From assembly GCA_009773645.1 (NCBI GenBank), contig WSYB01000014.1, forward strand, positions 57,571 to 121,570: a stretch of DNA of 64,000 nt, read 5' to 3'. The stretch is from Geobacteraceae bacterium (GTDB lineage: Bacteria; Desulfobacterota; Desulfuromonadia; Geobacterales; Geobacteraceae). The notes under the pieces are model-generated. The model made no database searches. It had not been told where the DNA came from and saw only the letters and a program-made list of their open reading frames with translations. Shown here piece after piece: positions 8,981-19,650 of the stretch. The translations under genes and the position numbers were made by a program. Each line of letters starts with the position of its first letter. The first letter of the stretch is position 1.

Positions 8981-9538
8981 ATGAAAAACTCGATCCTGCT
9001 GGTGGATGATGAACCCAACGTCCTGGCGGCCTTGCAAAGAGCGCTCGTTGACGAGCCCCTGGATACCCGCACTGCTCAGAGCGGCGAGGAAGGGGTTGCC
9101 GCTCTCAGATCCCAAACATTCAAAATAGTAATTTCGGACGAACGGATGCCGGGAATGGACGGCGCGGAGTTTTTGTCCATTGTTAGAGAGCGGTTTCCCG
9201 AAACGGTCAGGATGATGCTTACCGGGCATGCAAGCATTGAGGCGACCATGAGAGCGGTCAACAGCGGCGAAATTTATCGATTTTTCACAAAACCCTGGAA
9301 TGAAATTGAATTGAAGCTTGCCATCCGCTCAGCTATAGAAAAATATGACCTGGAGGCGGAGAACCGGCGACTCTTAAAGACCGTCAGGCATCAGGCGGTA
9401 GAATTCAAAGTCTTGGAGAAGAGGTATCCGGGCATTACCAGGCTGGAAAAAGACGATAATGGCAACGTGATCATGCCCGACATGCAGGAAGACGAGCTGG
9501 CCCAAATAATTGAGGAGTGTAACAGAGAATACCGATAA
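8981..9538 (+). CDS. Response regulator, receiver domain with short C-terminal extension
   Basis: The fifth receiver of the cluster, 185 residues. It has VDDEPN, the phosphoacceptor Asp in VISDERMPG, and the KPWNEIE signature shared by all receivers here. After the receiver come about 50 charged residues with no recognisable output domain. The start is ATG 8981, preceded by AAGGAGAA; an upstream TTG at 8957 lacks a site. It lies 79 bases before the Cache kinase, its probable cognate kinase. It could act as a phosphate sink or as a diffusible CheY-like output. Confidence 0.88.
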   Translation: MKNSILLVDDEPNVLAALQRALVDEPLDTRTAQSGEEGVAALRSQTFKIVISDERMPGMDGAEFLSIVRERFPETVRMMLTGHASIEATMRAVNSGEIYRFFTKPWNEIELKLAIRSAIEKYDLEAENRRLLKTVRHQAVEFKVLEKRYPGITRLEKDDNGNVIMPDMQEDELAQIIEECNREYR

Positions 9539-9617
9539 GCTACGGCGAAAGAGCCAAGGCCGAAATCACTTTGTCTGGCGAAACACCTTCATCAAAAGCA
9601 CCTCATGGAGATAGTAA

Positions 9618-11915
9618 ATGCCGTCTTTGAAAAAACTTAACGTAGGTAAGAAGTTGTGGTTCATTATCGGCAGTGCCTTAGCCGGCATTATCGTGCTGAT
9701 CTCCATGTCCCTCGTTTTCCTGAAAGATGGTCAGTTCAGGGAAAAAGAACACATGACCCGCCACCTGGTGGAATCCGCCCATTCGGTTATCGATTTTTAT
9801 TACACAATGGCACGTGACGGGAAAATGTCCCGGGAGGAGGCACAGGCCTCCGCGATTGCAGCCGTTAAGGCGATGCATTTTGATGATCAGGATAAGGAAT
9901 ATTTCTGGATCAACGATATGCAGCCGAAAGTCATCATGCACCCCATCAAGCCGGAACTGGACGGCAAAGATGTGTCGGACCTGAAAGACCCGAGGGGAAA
10001 GAGGCTGTTTGTCGAGTTTGTGGATACGGTCAAGGCAAAAAAAGCGGGGTTTGTCTATTACCTCTGGCCGAAGCCCGGCTTTGTCGAGCCTGTTCTGAAG
10101 GTTTCCTATGTGAAGGGATTTGAACCGTGGGGGTGGATTGTCGGCAGCGGTATTTATCTTGATGATGTGAATGCGTTGTTCTGGAGCAATGCAAAGCACT
10201 ATGCGCTGGCTGGAATGACCATATTTTTTCTGATTCTTGCAATGTGCTGGATTGTTGCCAAGAACATTACCCGGACCGAGGAGTCCCTCAGGATATCGGA
10301 GGAGAAGTTTTTCAAGGCTTTCCACGCCAGTCCTGATGGCGTGGTCATCAACAGCAAGGCAGGCGGCCTTTTCATGGAGGCCAACGAAGCCTTCTTCAGG
10401 ATACTGGGGTATGGCCGGGACGAAGTCATCGGTCACACATCGCTGGAGCTCGGCCTCTGGGTCGATCCCCGTGAGCGGAGCCGGATCGTCGAGCGGACCG
10501 ACCGCGAAGGGGCGGTACGCGACGTTGAAATCAGGATACGCGTCAAGTCGGGCGAAACCCGCACCTTCCTCTGGTCTTCCGACGTGATCAACCTGAACGA
10601 TGAAGAGTGCCTCATCGTGACCGTGCGTGACATCACTTCCCAGAAGGAAAATGAACGTCAGCTCCTCAAGAGCAAGGCGGAGCTCACCATCAAGCACGAG
10701 CAGCTCTCAGCCCTCTTCAGCCAGGTCGAGTCGGTCAAAAGGGAGTGGGAGCGGACCCTCGACTGCATCAACGATATGGTCATCCTGCTTGACCGGGAAG
10801 GGAGAGTGAGAAGATGCAACCGCGCCACCGCCGAATTCGCGGGCATCCCATACGAGGATATCCCCGGCCTTGACTGGCAGAATCTGGTGCAGATGCCGGA
10901 AGTGCCGTCCATCCGCCTTGACGACCGCAGCGGTGAACTGTACCACGAAAAGCTGAACCGGTGGTTCTTCTTCACGTGCTATCCCTACAGTGAAAACGGC
11001 GGCCCGGAGGGAACAGGCGCCGTGATAACCATTCATGATACGACCGAAACAAAACGGGCCGCAATGGAACTCGGGAAAGCCTATGCCGAGCTCAAGGATG
11101 CGCAGACGCAGCTGATCCAGCAGGAGAAGATGGCGTCCATCGGCCAGATGGCTGCCGGCGTCGCCCACGAAATCAACAACCCGACCGGGTTCATCATGAG
11201 CAACCTGGGGACCCTCCGGAAATACGTCGAGCGGCTTGCCGCCTTTATCAAGGCGCAATCCGAGACGATAACCGCCCTTAGCATGCCTGATGCGGACGGA
11301 AAACTGGCAGCGCTTCAGAAACAGCTGAAGATCGACCATATCGTCGGCGACCTTCCCAACCTGATCGCCGAATCTCTCGACGGCGCCGAAAGAATCAAGA
11401 AGATCGCCCAGGACCTGAAGTGCTTTTCCCGGGTGGATGAGGCGGAATGCACGATGGCCAACCTTACCGACTGCATCGAGAGCACCATTAACATCGTCTG
11501 GAATGAGCTGAAATACAAAGTGACATTGAAAAAGGAGTACGGAGAACTGTCCCCGGTCAAGTGCTACCCGCAGCAGTTGAGCCAGGTCTTCATGAACCTT
11601 CTCGTCAATGCCGCACATGCCATCGAGAAACAGGGGGAGATAACGGTCAGGACCTGGCAGGAGAGCAACTCCGCATACATTGCCATAACCGATACCGGTT
11701 GCGGTATCTCCGAAGAGATCCGTTCCCGCATCTTCGAACCGTTCTTTACCACAAAGGAGGCAGGAAAAGGGACGGGGCTGGGGCTTCCCATCAGCTACGA
11801 CATAATCAGGAAGCACGGCGGCGATATATCCGTGGAGAGTACGGTGGGGGCAGGGACCACCTTCACCGTCAGGCTGCCGATGGACGGGATGCAGTCCGTT
11901 CCATGTTTAAAGTAA
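9618..11915 (+). CDS. Membrane sensor histidine kinase with Cache domain and two PAS domains
   Basis: 765 residues. A membrane helix (about 12-35) is followed by a periplasmic single Cache domain (about 40-190; motifs [15 protein letters not shown] and [10 protein letters not shown]), typical of small-organic-acid sensors. A second helix covers 196-215, then a PAS domain (225-345), a second PAS (370-480), a coiled coil, the H-box VAHEINNP (His517) and an ATPase core ([33 protein letters not shown]). From about residue 360 onward it closely resembles the partial kinase at 2-1195, so the two are probably local duplicates. GGAGAT lies before the ATG. It likely signals to the receiver at 8981 or others in the block. 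Confidence 0.94.
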   Translation: MPSLKKLNVGKKLWFIIGSALAGIIVLISMSLVFLKDGQFREKEHMTRHLVESAHSVIDFYYTMARDGKMSREEAQASAIAAVKAMHFDDQDKEYFWINDMQPKVIMHPIKPELDGKDVSDLKDPRGKRLFVEFVDTVKAKKAGFVYYLWPKPGFVEPVLKVSYVKGFEPWGWIVGSGIYLDDVNALFWSNAKHYALAGMTIFFLILAMCWIVAKNITRTEESLRISEEKFFKAFHASPDGVVINSKAGGLFMEANEAFFRILGYGRDEVIGHTSLELGLWVDPRERSRIVERTDREGAVRDVEIRIRVKSGETRTFLWSSDVINLNDEECLIVTVRDITSQKENERQLLKSKAELTIKHEQLSALFSQVESVKREWERTLDCINDMVILLDREGRVRRCNRATAEFAGIPYEDIPGLDWQNLVQMPEVPSIRLDDRSGELYHEKLNRWFFFTCYPYSENGGPEGTGAVITIHDTTETKRAAMELGKAYAELKDAQTQLIQQEKMASIGQMAAGVAHEINNPTGFIMSNLGTLRKYVERLAAFIKAQSETITALSMPDADGKLAALQKQLKIDHIVGDLPNLIAESLDGAERIKKIAQDLKCFSRVDEAECTMANLTDCIESTINIVWNELKYKVTLKKEYGELSPVKCYPQQLSQVFMNLLVNAAHAIEKQGEITVRTWQESNSAYIAITDTGCGISEEIRSRIFEPFFTTKEAGKGTGLGLPISYDIIRKHGGDISVESTVGAGTTFTVRLPMDGMQSVPCLK

Positions 11916-12046
11916 CCGACCACGCGCATAGACAGGTGGCTTTACTTACAATGTCCGTAAGATGAAATCTTGGTTTTTACCCCTTAGCCCTTAACAGTTT
12001 TATTATTTATAATCACATAGTTATAGTTGTCAGGCCAGTTTTTGCC

Positions 12047-12076
12047 TTGACCGCTCCTGCTATTCCATGCTACAAG
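12047..12076 (+). promoter_or_regulatory. Candidate promoter of the RlpA gene
   Basis: TTGACC (12047-12052) and TACAAG (12071-12076) are 18 bases apart. The block just upstream, CAGGCCAGTTTTTGCC, is nearly repeated before the hsp20 promoter candidate at 14644. The -10 match is weak. Confidence 0.35.
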
Positions 12077-12103
12077 ACTTCCTCGCCCAAGAAGGAGGTG
12101 CGC

Positions 12104-12556
12104 ATGGCATCTTTGAACCTGAGGGGCAAACTGGCGCTGATGTTTCTTGTCTGTCAGCTGTCTCTCCCGGTCCACACACTTCCCCTGCAGGCTGAAGAAA
12201 CAACCACGGACAGCAGCAAAGAAGAGACCGTTGCGGCGGTTTCGGAGGCAACAGAAGGCGTAGAGGGGATCGCCTCCTACTACGCCAAACGCTACAACGG
12301 CAGAAAGACAAACTCGGGTGTCCGCTACGACCCGGAAAAGCTCACCGCGGCCCACCCTAATCTCCCACACGGGACCAAGGTGAAGGTGGTAAACCTCGCC
12401 AACGGCAAAGAGGTTGTGGTCACCGTGAACGACCGCTGCCGCAAAAGGAAGACGCCTTTCATCGATCTTTCCCGTGCGGCGGCCAGAAAACTGGGGTTCC
12501 TCGGCAAGGGTATCGCCAGGGTAAGGATCATCCCCCTGGACGAGGAACCTACTTAA
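12104..12556 (+). CDS. rlpA: RlpA-like double-psi beta-barrel exported protein
   Basis: A 150-residue exported protein of the RlpA family, which acts on peptidoglycan at the septum or cell wall. A signal peptide covers about residues 1-30, ending near LPLQAEE. The double-psi beta-barrel shows GIASYYA, GRKTNSG, LTAAHPNLPHGT, VKVVNLANGK, VTVNDR and FIDLSRAAARKLG. There is no SPOR domain. The ATG at 12104 follows AAGGAGGT perfectly, and an upstream ATG does not. The glutamate found in the TANGE motif of lytic RlpA proteins is valine here (NSGVRYD), while the Asp of VNDR is kept. Transglycosylase activity is therefore doubtful. Confidence 0.85.
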   Translation: MASLNLRGKLALMFLVCQLSLPVHTLPLQAEETTTDSSKEETVAAVSEATEGVEGIASYYAKRYNGRKTNSGVRYDPEKLTAAHPNLPHGTKVKVVNLANGKEVVVTVNDRCRKRKTPFIDLSRAAARKLGFLGKGIARVRIIPLDEEPT

Positions 12557-12568
12557 AAATTTGGGCGA

Positions 12569-12609
12569 AAAAAAGAGAGGCCGGGCAAATTGCCCGGCCT
12601 CTCTTTTTC
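12569..12609. terminator. Bidirectional intrinsic terminator
   Basis: A near-perfect stem (GAGAGGCCGGGCAA with TTGCCCGGCCTCTC) flanked by A-runs on the left and T-runs on the right. It sits between the convergent rlpA and TPR genes and can stop transcription from both. Confidence 0.93.
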
Positions 12610-12623
12610 TGTGAGGGAACAGC

Positions 12624-14528
12624 TCAACCTGTCTTCTTGCTTTTCTTGACACCTTTGCTCTTCACGGCCTTGCCGGCTTTGGACTTGCCTGCTTTGGACT
12701 TTGCGCCTTTCCCCTTTTTTGATTTCCTGCTCTTCTTTTTATATTTTTTCGGTTCCGGCGATAGTTCATCTTTGATGTTGTTCAACAGAACGGTGGTCTC
12801 TTCCAGCGCCGGATCGGCTTTCTTGGCAGCTTCCAGCACCTCCTTGGCCTCAGAAATACGGCTGGTTTTCATATAGACACGACCAAGGGCGTTCAGGGCT
12901 TTGGCATGGTCGCTTTTCAGCTCCACAGCCTCCTTATAGCGGACAGCAGCGTCCTCATAATTTTTTTTGAATTCATACACCAGTCCCAGCTTGTAATGAT
13001 TGTTGGCATCTTTGGGATTCAGCTCGACATTCTCCTTGAGGAGAGTGATTAATTCATCATAATTTTTCTTTTTAACATAAATTGCGATCAGGGCATTGCG
13101 TGCTTCGGCATCTTCCCTTTTCAGCCGCAGAACTTCCCGGTACTCTTTTTCGGCCTCATCGTCCAGGCTGCTCTTCCTGTAAAGGGCGGCCAGTTCCCGG
13201 TGGGCTTCCAGGTTGTCGGCATCCAGCTTCACGGTTTCAAGATACTCGTCAATGGCTTCCTTGTAATGTTTGCTGCTGATGTAGACCTTGGCCAGTTTGA
13301 AGTGGAGAAGAGGATTGTCCCCCCTCGTCTTCAGCAATTCCCGGTACTGCTCCACTGCTTGGGGAAAACTGCCGCGCAAGGCGTAGATATCGGCCAGACG
13401 GCGTCGGGCATCACCATTTTCCGGTAAGTATTGCAGAGATTGCCGGTATTCGACCACTGCTTCGTCAAGGAGCCCCTTTCTTTCGTACAGAACCCCAAGG
13501 TTGTAATGAAGGTCCCCGTTTCCCGACTTAAGACGAATCGCTTCCCGGTAAGCGGAGATGGCGTCGTCATCACGACCGGCCGCCATATGGGTGTCCCCCA
13601 GCTTTTGCAACGCTTCAGGCCAGGCCGGTTTTTCTTTTAAAGCGGCCTGATATTCCATCACAGCTTTGTCGTACTCTTTTGCCTCAAGGTACTCATCCCC
13701 CTTGCGGCTGTGCTCCAGGTAAAGCTCGGGAGAGTTATTGGGGACCTGCCCGGCCAGCAGATATTCATATTCAGCGTTCTTCCGGTCACCCATCTTTTCG
13801 TAGGTCTCCGCCAGAAGACGATGCATTTCCTTGTTCCGGGGATTAGACGCCTGAACCTTTTTCAGCTCAACCAACGCCCTGTCGAGTTGATTTCTGCTTA
13901 TAAACGCCGTTGCCAGGCCGATCCTTGCGTCTTCATTGCCGGGCTCCAAAGCGAGTGCCCTGTTGTATTCTTCTTCAGCGTTATCCATGAGTCCCATGTT
14001 ATCGTAAACCTCGGCAAGACCGGCATGGAGAGATGCGTCGGCGGGTAAAGCCTTGCCGGCTTCTTTGTAATGATAAAGGGCCAGGGGATAAAGCTTTCTG
14101 TCGCTGAAAATAGCGGCAAGCCCCTTGTGGTAGCGGGGATCCGAGTCGGTTTTCATGGCTTTGGTAAGCTCAACCGCCGCCTCATCAAACAGTCCCTTGT
14201 GCAGATAGAGCAGGCCAAGATTCCCACCTGCCTGGGAGAATTCAGGGTCCAGCGCTAAAGCTTGCCGGTATTCTGTTATCGCTCCGTCGGGATTGCCCCC
14301 CCGTTCAAAATTGCGCGCCTTGACAAAGTGGCCGGCCGCTCCATCGGCACAGAGCCGGATAATGCGTGCTTCTTCTTCCGCTTGTTCATTTTTATCCTTG
14401 ATCTTGGAAAGCTTTGCAGCAATTTTTCTGGCCTCACTGCATTTATCGGCAGGTCCGAAGCCCCAGTCAAAACCGCAGAGCAGCAGGGACAGCAGAGGGA
14501 GGACTAAAAGGGTCGAGTATCTTTTCAT
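12624..14528 (-). CDS. Exported TPR-repeat protein with lysine-rich tail
   Basis: 634 residues made almost wholly of tetratricopeptide repeats, with the pattern PxxxxxxxxLGxxYxxxGxxxxAxxxY seen about fifteen times from residue 70 to 560. TPR arrays scaffold protein complexes. An N-terminal hydrophobic segment (about 5-20) serves as signal peptide; a cysteine follows it, but there is no clean lipobox. The last 45 residues are nearly all Lys, Ser, Gly and Ala, suited to binding nucleic acid or an anionic polymer. The start is at 14528, where GAGGAGCG precedes the ATG; an upstream in-frame ATG would add 22 residues without a site. The specific role is unknown. Confidence 0.85.
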   Translation of the reverse strand: MKRYSTLLVLPLLSLLLCGFDWGFGPADKCSEARKIAAKLSKIKDKNEQAEEEARIIRLCADGAAGHFVKARNFERGGNPDGAITEYRQALALDPEFSQAGGNLGLLYLHKGLFDEAAVELTKAMKTDSDPRYHKGLAAIFSDRKLYPLALYHYKEAGKALPADASLHAGLAEVYDNMGLMDNAEEEYNRALALEPGNEDARIGLATAFISRNQLDRALVELKKVQASNPRNKEMHRLLAETYEKMGDRKNAEYEYLLAGQVPNNSPELYLEHSRKGDEYLEAKEYDKAVMEYQAALKEKPAWPEALQKLGDTHMAAGRDDDAISAYREAIRLKSGNGDLHYNLGVLYERKGLLDEAVVEYRQSLQYLPENGDARRRLADIYALRGSFPQAVEQYRELLKTRGDNPLLHFKLAKVYISSKHYKEAIDEYLETVKLDADNLEAHRELAALYRKSSLDDEAEKEYREVLRLKREDAEARNALIAIYVKKKNYDELITLLKENVELNPKDANNHYKLGLVYEFKKNYEDAAVRYKEAVELKSDHAKALNALGRVYMKTSRISEAKEVLEAAKKADPALEETTVLLNNIKDELSPEPKKYKKKSRKSKKGKGAKSKAGKSKAGKAVKSKGVKKSKKTG

Positions 14529-14643
14529 CACGCTCCTCGTACTTAATCGTTGGAATAAAGCGGCGATTATACACAGCGGTAAGGCAAAATTCAATTGCTA
14601 ACAGCGCATAACTGCGCCCTGCCCCGCGACAGGCCAGTTTGCC

Positions 14644-14672
14644 TTGACTTTCCCGGCAAAGATGGTTAAATC
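14644..14672 (+). promoter_or_regulatory. Candidate promoter for hsp20-lon-thiL
   Basis: TTGACT (14644-14649) and TAAATC (14667-14672) are 17 bases apart. Immediately upstream lies CAGGCCAGTTTGCC, which matches the block before the RlpA promoter candidate. CTTGACT resembles a heat-shock -35 element, but no matching heat-shock -10 was found. Confidence 0.4.
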
Positions 14673-14742
14673 ATCTATGAATAGAAAGCGCCATATCTTG
14701 GGAAACGCAGGGTTGGTGGTAGCGCCCCCCTTAAGGAGAGAT

Positions 14743-15207
14743 ATGCCCGTGATACCCAAAGATCCTTTGGAGTGGCTGGCTCTTTTCCGGCAGCAAATCA
14801 ATGAAATTTTCAATTACCTTTCCAGTCTTGACGGAAAGACCAATTTGGGGGAGCATGAATACATTCCCCTTTTAGATGTTTATGAAACTGCCGATAAATT
14901 TATAGTGGAGGTTGAACTTCCCGGCTTTGAAACAAGCAGCCTGGCCTTGAGCATTTGCTGTAACACGCTGGTGGTAGAAGGAATGAAGCGCGAAGCGTCC
15001 GGCAACCGGAAGGGAAGCTATATCTGCCTGGAGCGTCATTTCGGCCGCTTCTGCAGGACCGTTGAAATCCCTCCGACGGCTGACGTTGAGGGAGTGACGG
15101 CTAAATATGAAAAGGGGGTGCTATCGGTTGCCTTTCCCAGGCTAAAGGACAAAAAGGTGATTATCAGGGACATACCGATCGAACAAGGAGATGGAAATGG
15201 AAAATAA
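14743..15207 (+). CDS. Small heat-shock protein, Hsp20/alpha-crystallin family
   Basis: A 154-residue ATP-independent chaperone that holds unfolding proteins. The alpha-crystallin domain spans about residues 45-140, with [30 protein letters not shown] and the C-terminal [10 protein letters not shown] signature. The start is ATG 14743 with AAGGAGAG directly upstream; upstream in-frame ATGs lack sites. It overlaps the lon start by 11 bases, so chaperone and protease are translationally coupled, which fits a protein-quality-control operon. Confidence 0.93.
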   Translation: MPVIPKDPLEWLALFRQQINEIFNYLSSLDGKTNLGEHEYIPLLDVYETADKFIVEVELPGFETSSLALSICCNTLVVEGMKREASGNRKGSYICLERHFGRFCRTVEIPPTADVEGVTAKYEKGVLSVAFPRLKDKKVIIRDIPIEQGDGNGK

Positions 15208-17647
15208 ACAGGAAAATGAAGAACTGAAGATACCGGACGTCCTGCCGCTCTTGCCGGTGCGGGATGTTGTAGTCTATCCATATATGATCCTCCCTCTTTT
15301 CGTGGGGAGGGAGATTTCCATAGCAGCGGTTGACCATGCACTTTCCAAGGACCGGCTTATCTTTCTCGCCACCCAAAAAGATGTGGGCGATGAGGACCCG
15401 ACGCCGGAGGCTATTTACGAGGTCGGCACGGTAGCCATGATTATGCGGATGCTGAAGCTTCCCGACGGCAGGGTCAAGATACTGGTACAAGGTCTGACCA
15501 AAGGAAGAATTTCCTCATATGTGGCCGCCAAACCCTTCTATTCGGTTCACGTTGAGCGGATTGCCGAACCTGCGGTTCTGGAGAGCTCTCTCGAAACCGA
15601 AGCGCTGATGCGCACGGTTAAGGAACAGCTTGCCAGGATTATTTCTCTGGGGAAGGTCATATCGCCGGAAGTAATGGTAATCGTAGAGAACATGCAAGAG
15701 CCGGGGAGCCTTGCCGACCTCATTGCCAGCAACATCGGGTTGAAAGTGGAGGAAGCGCAACGACTTCTGGAGATCATCGATCCCCTTGAGCGGCTGAAAA
15801 GGGTAAACGAGTTTCTCAATAAAGAGCATGAGCTCCTCAATATGCAGGCCCGCATCCAGTCCGCCGCCAAGGAAGAAATGGGAAAGAGCCAGCGGGAGTA
15901 TTACCTGAGGGAACAGCTCAGGGCGATACAGCAGGAACTTGGCGAGACTGACGCCCGCGCTGAGGAGATGGCCGAGTTGAGGAAGGCGCTCGAGAATGCC
16001 AAAATGCCCCCTCAGGTGGAGAAAGAGGCACTGAAACAACTGGGGAGACTGGAACAAATGCATCCCGACGCTGCGGAATCGGGAATGCTCCGCACCTATA
16101 TGGATTGGATGGTGGAACTCCCCTGGAGCAAATCGACCAAGGACGCCCTGGATATAAAGCGTGCCAAGGAAATCCTTGATGAGGACCACTTCTACCTGGA
16201 GAAAATCAAGGAACGGATACTTGAGTTTTTGGCGGTGCGCAAGTTGAAGAAACGGATGAAAGGACCCATCCTTTGCTTTGTGGGACCACCGGGGGTTGGG
16301 AAGACCTCTCTGGGGAAATCGATTGCCAGGGCCATGGGGCGCAAGTTCGTGCGCATCTCTTTGGGAGGGGTTCGGGACGAGGCCGAGATCAGGGGGCATC
16401 GCCGTACCTATGTAGGAGCCTTGCCGGGACGCATCCTCCAGGGGCTTAAACAGGCCAACTCCAACAACCCGGTTTTCATGCTGGATGAGCTGGACAAGAT
16501 TGGCGCGGATTTTCGCGGCGATCCATCTTCCGCCCTTCTGGAAGTGCTCGATCCGGAACAGAATCATGCCTTTTCGGACCATTACATTAATCTCCCGTTT
16601 AACCTCTCCAATGTCATGTTCATCGCCACAGCCAATCAGATCGATCCGGTGCCGGGGCCTTTGCAGGACAGAATGGAGGTGATCAACCTCGCCGGCTACA
16701 CCGAAGAGGAAAAGCTGCAGATCGCCAAACGCTACCTGGTGCCACGCCAGATCAAGGAAAACGGCATCACCGAAAAGATTCTGACCATCTCCGACGAGGC
16801 GATCAAGGCCATTATTGCCAAGTATACCCGGGAAGCGGGCTTGAGGAACCTGGAGCGTGAGATAGGGAGCATCTGCCGTAAGGTGGCCCGCAAAGTCGCT
16901 GAAGGAGAAAAGAAGCACTTTATCGTTAACCCCGCGGCAGTCGCCAAGTATCTCGGTCCGCCCAAATTCCTGCGCGAAGAAGAAATGAAGCAGAACGAAG
17001 TGGGGGTCGCCACCGGCCTTGCCTGGACACCGGTCGGCGGCGAAGTCCTGTTCGTGGAAGCTACCATCATGAAGGGAAAGGGGGGCCTGACCCTGACCGG
17101 CCAGCTGGGCGACGTTATGAAGGAGTCGGTGCAGGCCGCTCTTTCATACATCCGCTCAAAGGAGACTGAATTCCACCTTTCCGACGACTTTTTCCACAAC
17201 ATGGAAATTCATGTTCATGTGCCGGCAGGAGCCATTCCCAAGGACGGCCCTTCCGCCGGCATCACCATGGCCACTGCGCTGGTTTCGGCCCTGACCAGGG
17301 TCCCTGTCAGGAAGGATGTGGCCATGACCGGTGAAATAACTCTCCGGGGGAAAGTCCTTCCCATCGGCGGGCTGAAAGAGAAGATGCTGGCCGCCATCAG
17401 GGCCGGAATAACCACCATCGTCATTCCTGAGCAGAATAAAAAGGACCTGGAGGAAGTTCCGCGCCATATCATGAAAAAGATCACCATCGTCACCGCCAAG
17501 AACATCGATGATGTGTTGAAGGTGGCCCTGGAAAAGTTTCCTCCTTTGCCGGCGCCGGATAAAACCCCGGTGACAAAAACTAAAGCTGCGCCGCGCAAGG
17601 TATTGGTTACCACGAGAAAAAGTGTGGTAGTCGGGGCAAAGGGTTGA
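15197..17647 (+). CDS. lon: ATP-dependent protease Lon
   Basis: A cytoplasmic AAA+ serine protease that degrades damaged and regulatory proteins. The N-terminal substrate domain begins with [13 protein letters not shown]. The ATPase has Walker [10 protein letters not shown] (about residue 362), Walker [11 protein letters not shown] and a sensor region. The protease domain carries the catalytic Ser in [10 protein letters not shown] (about 685) and the catalytic Lys in [10 protein letters not shown] (about 728). The length (about 816) matches LonA; the last 40 residues are a variable basic tail. AAGGAG lies six bases before the ATG at 15197, a better start than the ATG at 15191, which touches the site. 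Confidence 0.97.
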   Translation: MENKQENEELKIPDVLPLLPVRDVVVYPYMILPLFVGREISIAAVDHALSKDRLIFLATQKDVGDEDPTPEAIYEVGTVAMIMRMLKLPDGRVKILVQGLTKGRISSYVAAKPFYSVHVERIAEPAVLESSLETEALMRTVKEQLARIISLGKVISPEVMVIVENMQEPGSLADLIASNIGLKVEEAQRLLEIIDPLERLKRVNEFLNKEHELLNMQARIQSAAKEEMGKSQREYYLREQLRAIQQELGETDARAEEMAELRKALENAKMPPQVEKEALKQLGRLEQMHPDAAESGMLRTYMDWMVELPWSKSTKDALDIKRAKEILDEDHFYLEKIKERILEFLAVRKLKKRMKGPILCFVGPPGVGKTSLGKSIARAMGRKFVRISLGGVRDEAEIRGHRRTYVGALPGRILQGLKQANSNNPVFMLDELDKIGADFRGDPSSALLEVLDPEQNHAFSDHYINLPFNLSNVMFIATANQIDPVPGPLQDRMEVINLAGYTEEEKLQIAKRYLVPRQIKENGITEKILTISDEAIKAIIAKYTREAGLRNLEREIGSICRKVARKVAEGEKKHFIVNPAAVAKYLGPPKFLREEEMKQNEVGVATGLAWTPVGGEVLFVEATIMKGKGGLTLTGQLGDVMKESVQAALSYIRSKETEFHLSDDFFHNMEIHVHVPAGAIPKDGPSAGITMATALVSALTRVPVRKDVAMTGEITLRGKVLPIGGLKEKMLAAIRAGITTIVIPEQNKKDLEEVPRHIMKKITIVTAKNIDDVLKVALEKFPPLPAPDKTPVTKTKAAPRKVLVTTRKSVVVGAKG

Positions 17648-18636
17648 AACTGCAGGAGCTTGGCGAATTCGGCCTGATCGGGCGGATTGCCGAAAGAGTA
17701 ACCGGGGGAGCCGGCGTCAGAATAGGCATAGGAGACGATGCCGCCGCCACCGAACCGACTGCCGGGAGTCTTGCCCTCGTCACTTCAGATATGCTTGTGG
17801 AAGGTATCCACTTTGACCTGTCGTTGTGCGACCCCGTCACGCTGGGAAGGAAATCTCTGTCTGTGAACCTCTCCGATATCGCGGCCATGGGGGGAAGACC
17901 GCGCCATTTTCTTCTGTCACTGGCCATTCCAAAGACTTTACCGGTGGAGTTTCTGGACGCCTTTATCGAAGGTCTTCTGGAGCGAGCCGGGCAATTCCGG
18001 GTCGCACTCATCGGTGGAGACACCTGTTCCTCAAAAGGGGGGCTGGTCATCTCCATAACCGTCATGGGGGAACAGAGCCCTGAACTGGTGGTGCGGCGCA
18101 GCGGCGCAAAACCAGGTGACCTTATATGTGTCACCGGAACTCTCGGCGATTCCGCACTGGGGCTTTTATTGTTGCAAAGGGGAGAAAAAGCGGGGCCTGC
18201 GGTGGAAAGGCACCTGGATCCCGTTCCTCGGGTCCTGGAAGGGGCGGCGCTGGCCGAAGCCGGGATCCCCGCGGCCATGATCGATATAAGTGACGGGCTA
18301 CTGGCCGACCTTGCCCATATCCTCGATCAATCCGGGGTCGGCGCCCGACTGGAGCTGGACAAAATTCCTCTTTCCGATTATTTCCGGGGGAAATGCCCGT
18401 TGATTACAGACGACCCCTATGCTGTTTCTCTTGCCGGAGGAGAAGACTACGAACTCCTCTTTACCGCCCCTCCTGCCAGACTTGAGAAAGCCCGGGCGAT
18501 ACTGGCGAAAAGCGGTACACAGTTGTCGGTGATAGGAGAGATAACCGGCGCCGGCCGGCTTCTGGTAATCTCCGCCGACGGGAGTGAGTACCGGACCGTG
18601 AACAGGGGGTATAACCATTTTGCCTCAAATCCATAA
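17644..18636 (+). CDS. thiL: Thiamine-monophosphate kinase
   Basis: Phosphorylates thiamine monophosphate to thiamine diphosphate, the last step of the cofactor pathway. It shows the AIR-synthase-like fold with GIGDDAA near the N-terminus, [40 protein letters not shown] and MDISDGL-type [10 protein letters not shown]. The start is TTG at 17644, overlapping the lon stop (TTGA), so translation is coupled to lon. No other thi genes are nearby. Confidence 0.94.
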   Translation: MKLQELGEFGLIGRIAERVTGGAGVRIGIGDDAAATEPTAGSLALVTSDMLVEGIHFDLSLCDPVTLGRKSLSVNLSDIAAMGGRPRHFLLSLAIPKTLPVEFLDAFIEGLLERAGQFRVALIGGDTCSSKGGLVISITVMGEQSPELVVRRSGAKPGDLICVTGTLGDSALGLLLLQRGEKAGPAVERHLDPVPRVLEGAALAEAGIPAAMIDISDGLLADLAHILDQSGVGARLELDKIPLSDYFRGKCPLITDDPYAVSLAGGEDYELLFTAPPARLEKARAILAKSGTQLSVIGEITGAGRLLVISADGSEYRTVNRGYNHFASNP

Positions 18637-18765
18637 GTTCAGCCTATGGAAGACAACTCGGGATGAATATGTCCATTCCATTACCCCCCCTGTTATGCGC
18701 GCATCTTTGCATCGCAGAGAAACGTTTGTCAAAACCGTTACGTTTATCTTTTACTCCCCTCTCCC

Positions 18766-19638
18766 ATGAAATCTCCTGACATGAGCACATTGGCAAAAAC
18801 AGGCCTCTTTGATAAAGCTATTCCCGACATCTCGACCGAAACGTTTGAGGTAATCCAAAGGGCACTGAAAAACCTTAAGAATTTCAATCTCGATATTTAC
18901 AAAGACAAATGTATAAAGCGACGGATCGCCATCAGGATCAGGGCGACGCACAGCAATACGGCCGAAGAGTACTGTAACCTCCTGCATCAGAATGAGGGAG
19001 AACTGGACTGCCTGTTAAAAGTGCTCACCATCCATGTCAGCCAGTTTTACAGGAACCCGCCGACCTTTGAAAAATTACATTCTGAAATATTTCCCTACCT
19101 GTTTACTCGGTGCAACCGGGAAGGGAGGGATGGGCTTAAGCTCTGGAGCGTCGGTTGCTCCAGTGGAGAAGAGCCCTATACCGTTGCACTGATTCTGAAG
19201 GATTTCTTTGCAGACGAAATGACGCAGCACCAGGTTACCATTCTGGCAACCGACGTTGATGCGGGAATTCTGGATGTGGCGCAAAAAGGAATATACGTGG
19301 AAGAGCGTCTTGTTGGGGCGCCCCAGCAGATTAAAACGCGCTGGTTCAGTATGCAGGGGGGGAAATATCATCTGGCCCCGGAAATAAAAGAGATGGTAAC
19401 GTTCAGACAAAGCGATCTCTTTGACATCGATTCCTTTCCCGAGAGTGATCTCATTCTCTGCCGTAATGTGCTGATCTATTTCGAGCGTTGGCAGCAGGAA
19501 AAAATAATCAGCCGCTTTGCCGATATCCTGGGCAAGGGGGGGATACTGATCTTGGGAAAATCCGAGACCCTGTTCGGAGAAAACCGTCGGCGCTTTCAGA
19601 CCGTCTGCCCGGTGGAGCGGATCTACAAAGTCATGTAA
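18766..19638 (+). CDS. cheR: Chemotaxis protein methyltransferase CheR
   Basis: An S-adenosylmethionine-dependent enzyme that methylates glutamates on chemoreceptors. An N-terminal helical CheR domain (25-90) precedes a SAM-binding fold with LWSVGCSSGEEPY (126-138), LATDVD, DLILCRNVLIYF and GILILGKSE. The start at 18766 has no clear Shine-Dalgarno sequence; the ATG at 18781 is an alternative. It opens a cheR-mcp-cheW-cheA cluster, 12 bases before the receptor gene. Confidence 0.94.
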   Translation: MKSPDMSTLAKTGLFDKAIPDISTETFEVIQRALKNLKNFNLDIYKDKCIKRRIAIRIRATHSNTAEEYCNLLHQNEGELDCLLKVLTIHVSQFYRNPPTFEKLHSEIFPYLFTRCNREGRDGLKLWSVGCSSGEEPYTVALILKDFFADEMTQHQVTILATDVDAGILDVAQKGIYVEERLVGAPQQIKTRWFSMQGGKYHLAPEIKEMVTFRQSDLFDIDSFPESDLILCRNVLIYFERWQQEKIISRFADILGKGGILILGKSETLFGENRRRFQTVCPVERIYKVM

Positions 19639-19650
19639 AGGAGAATTTTC

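Noticed and set aside
14644..14672. Classical heat-shock (sigma-32) promoter before hsp20
   Set aside because: CTTGACT fits the -35 only. No CCCCATnT-like -10 is present at the right distance.
15515..16918. 467-codon open frame antisense to lon
   Set aside because: Lon is intact with catalytic residues; the antisense frame is a shadow.
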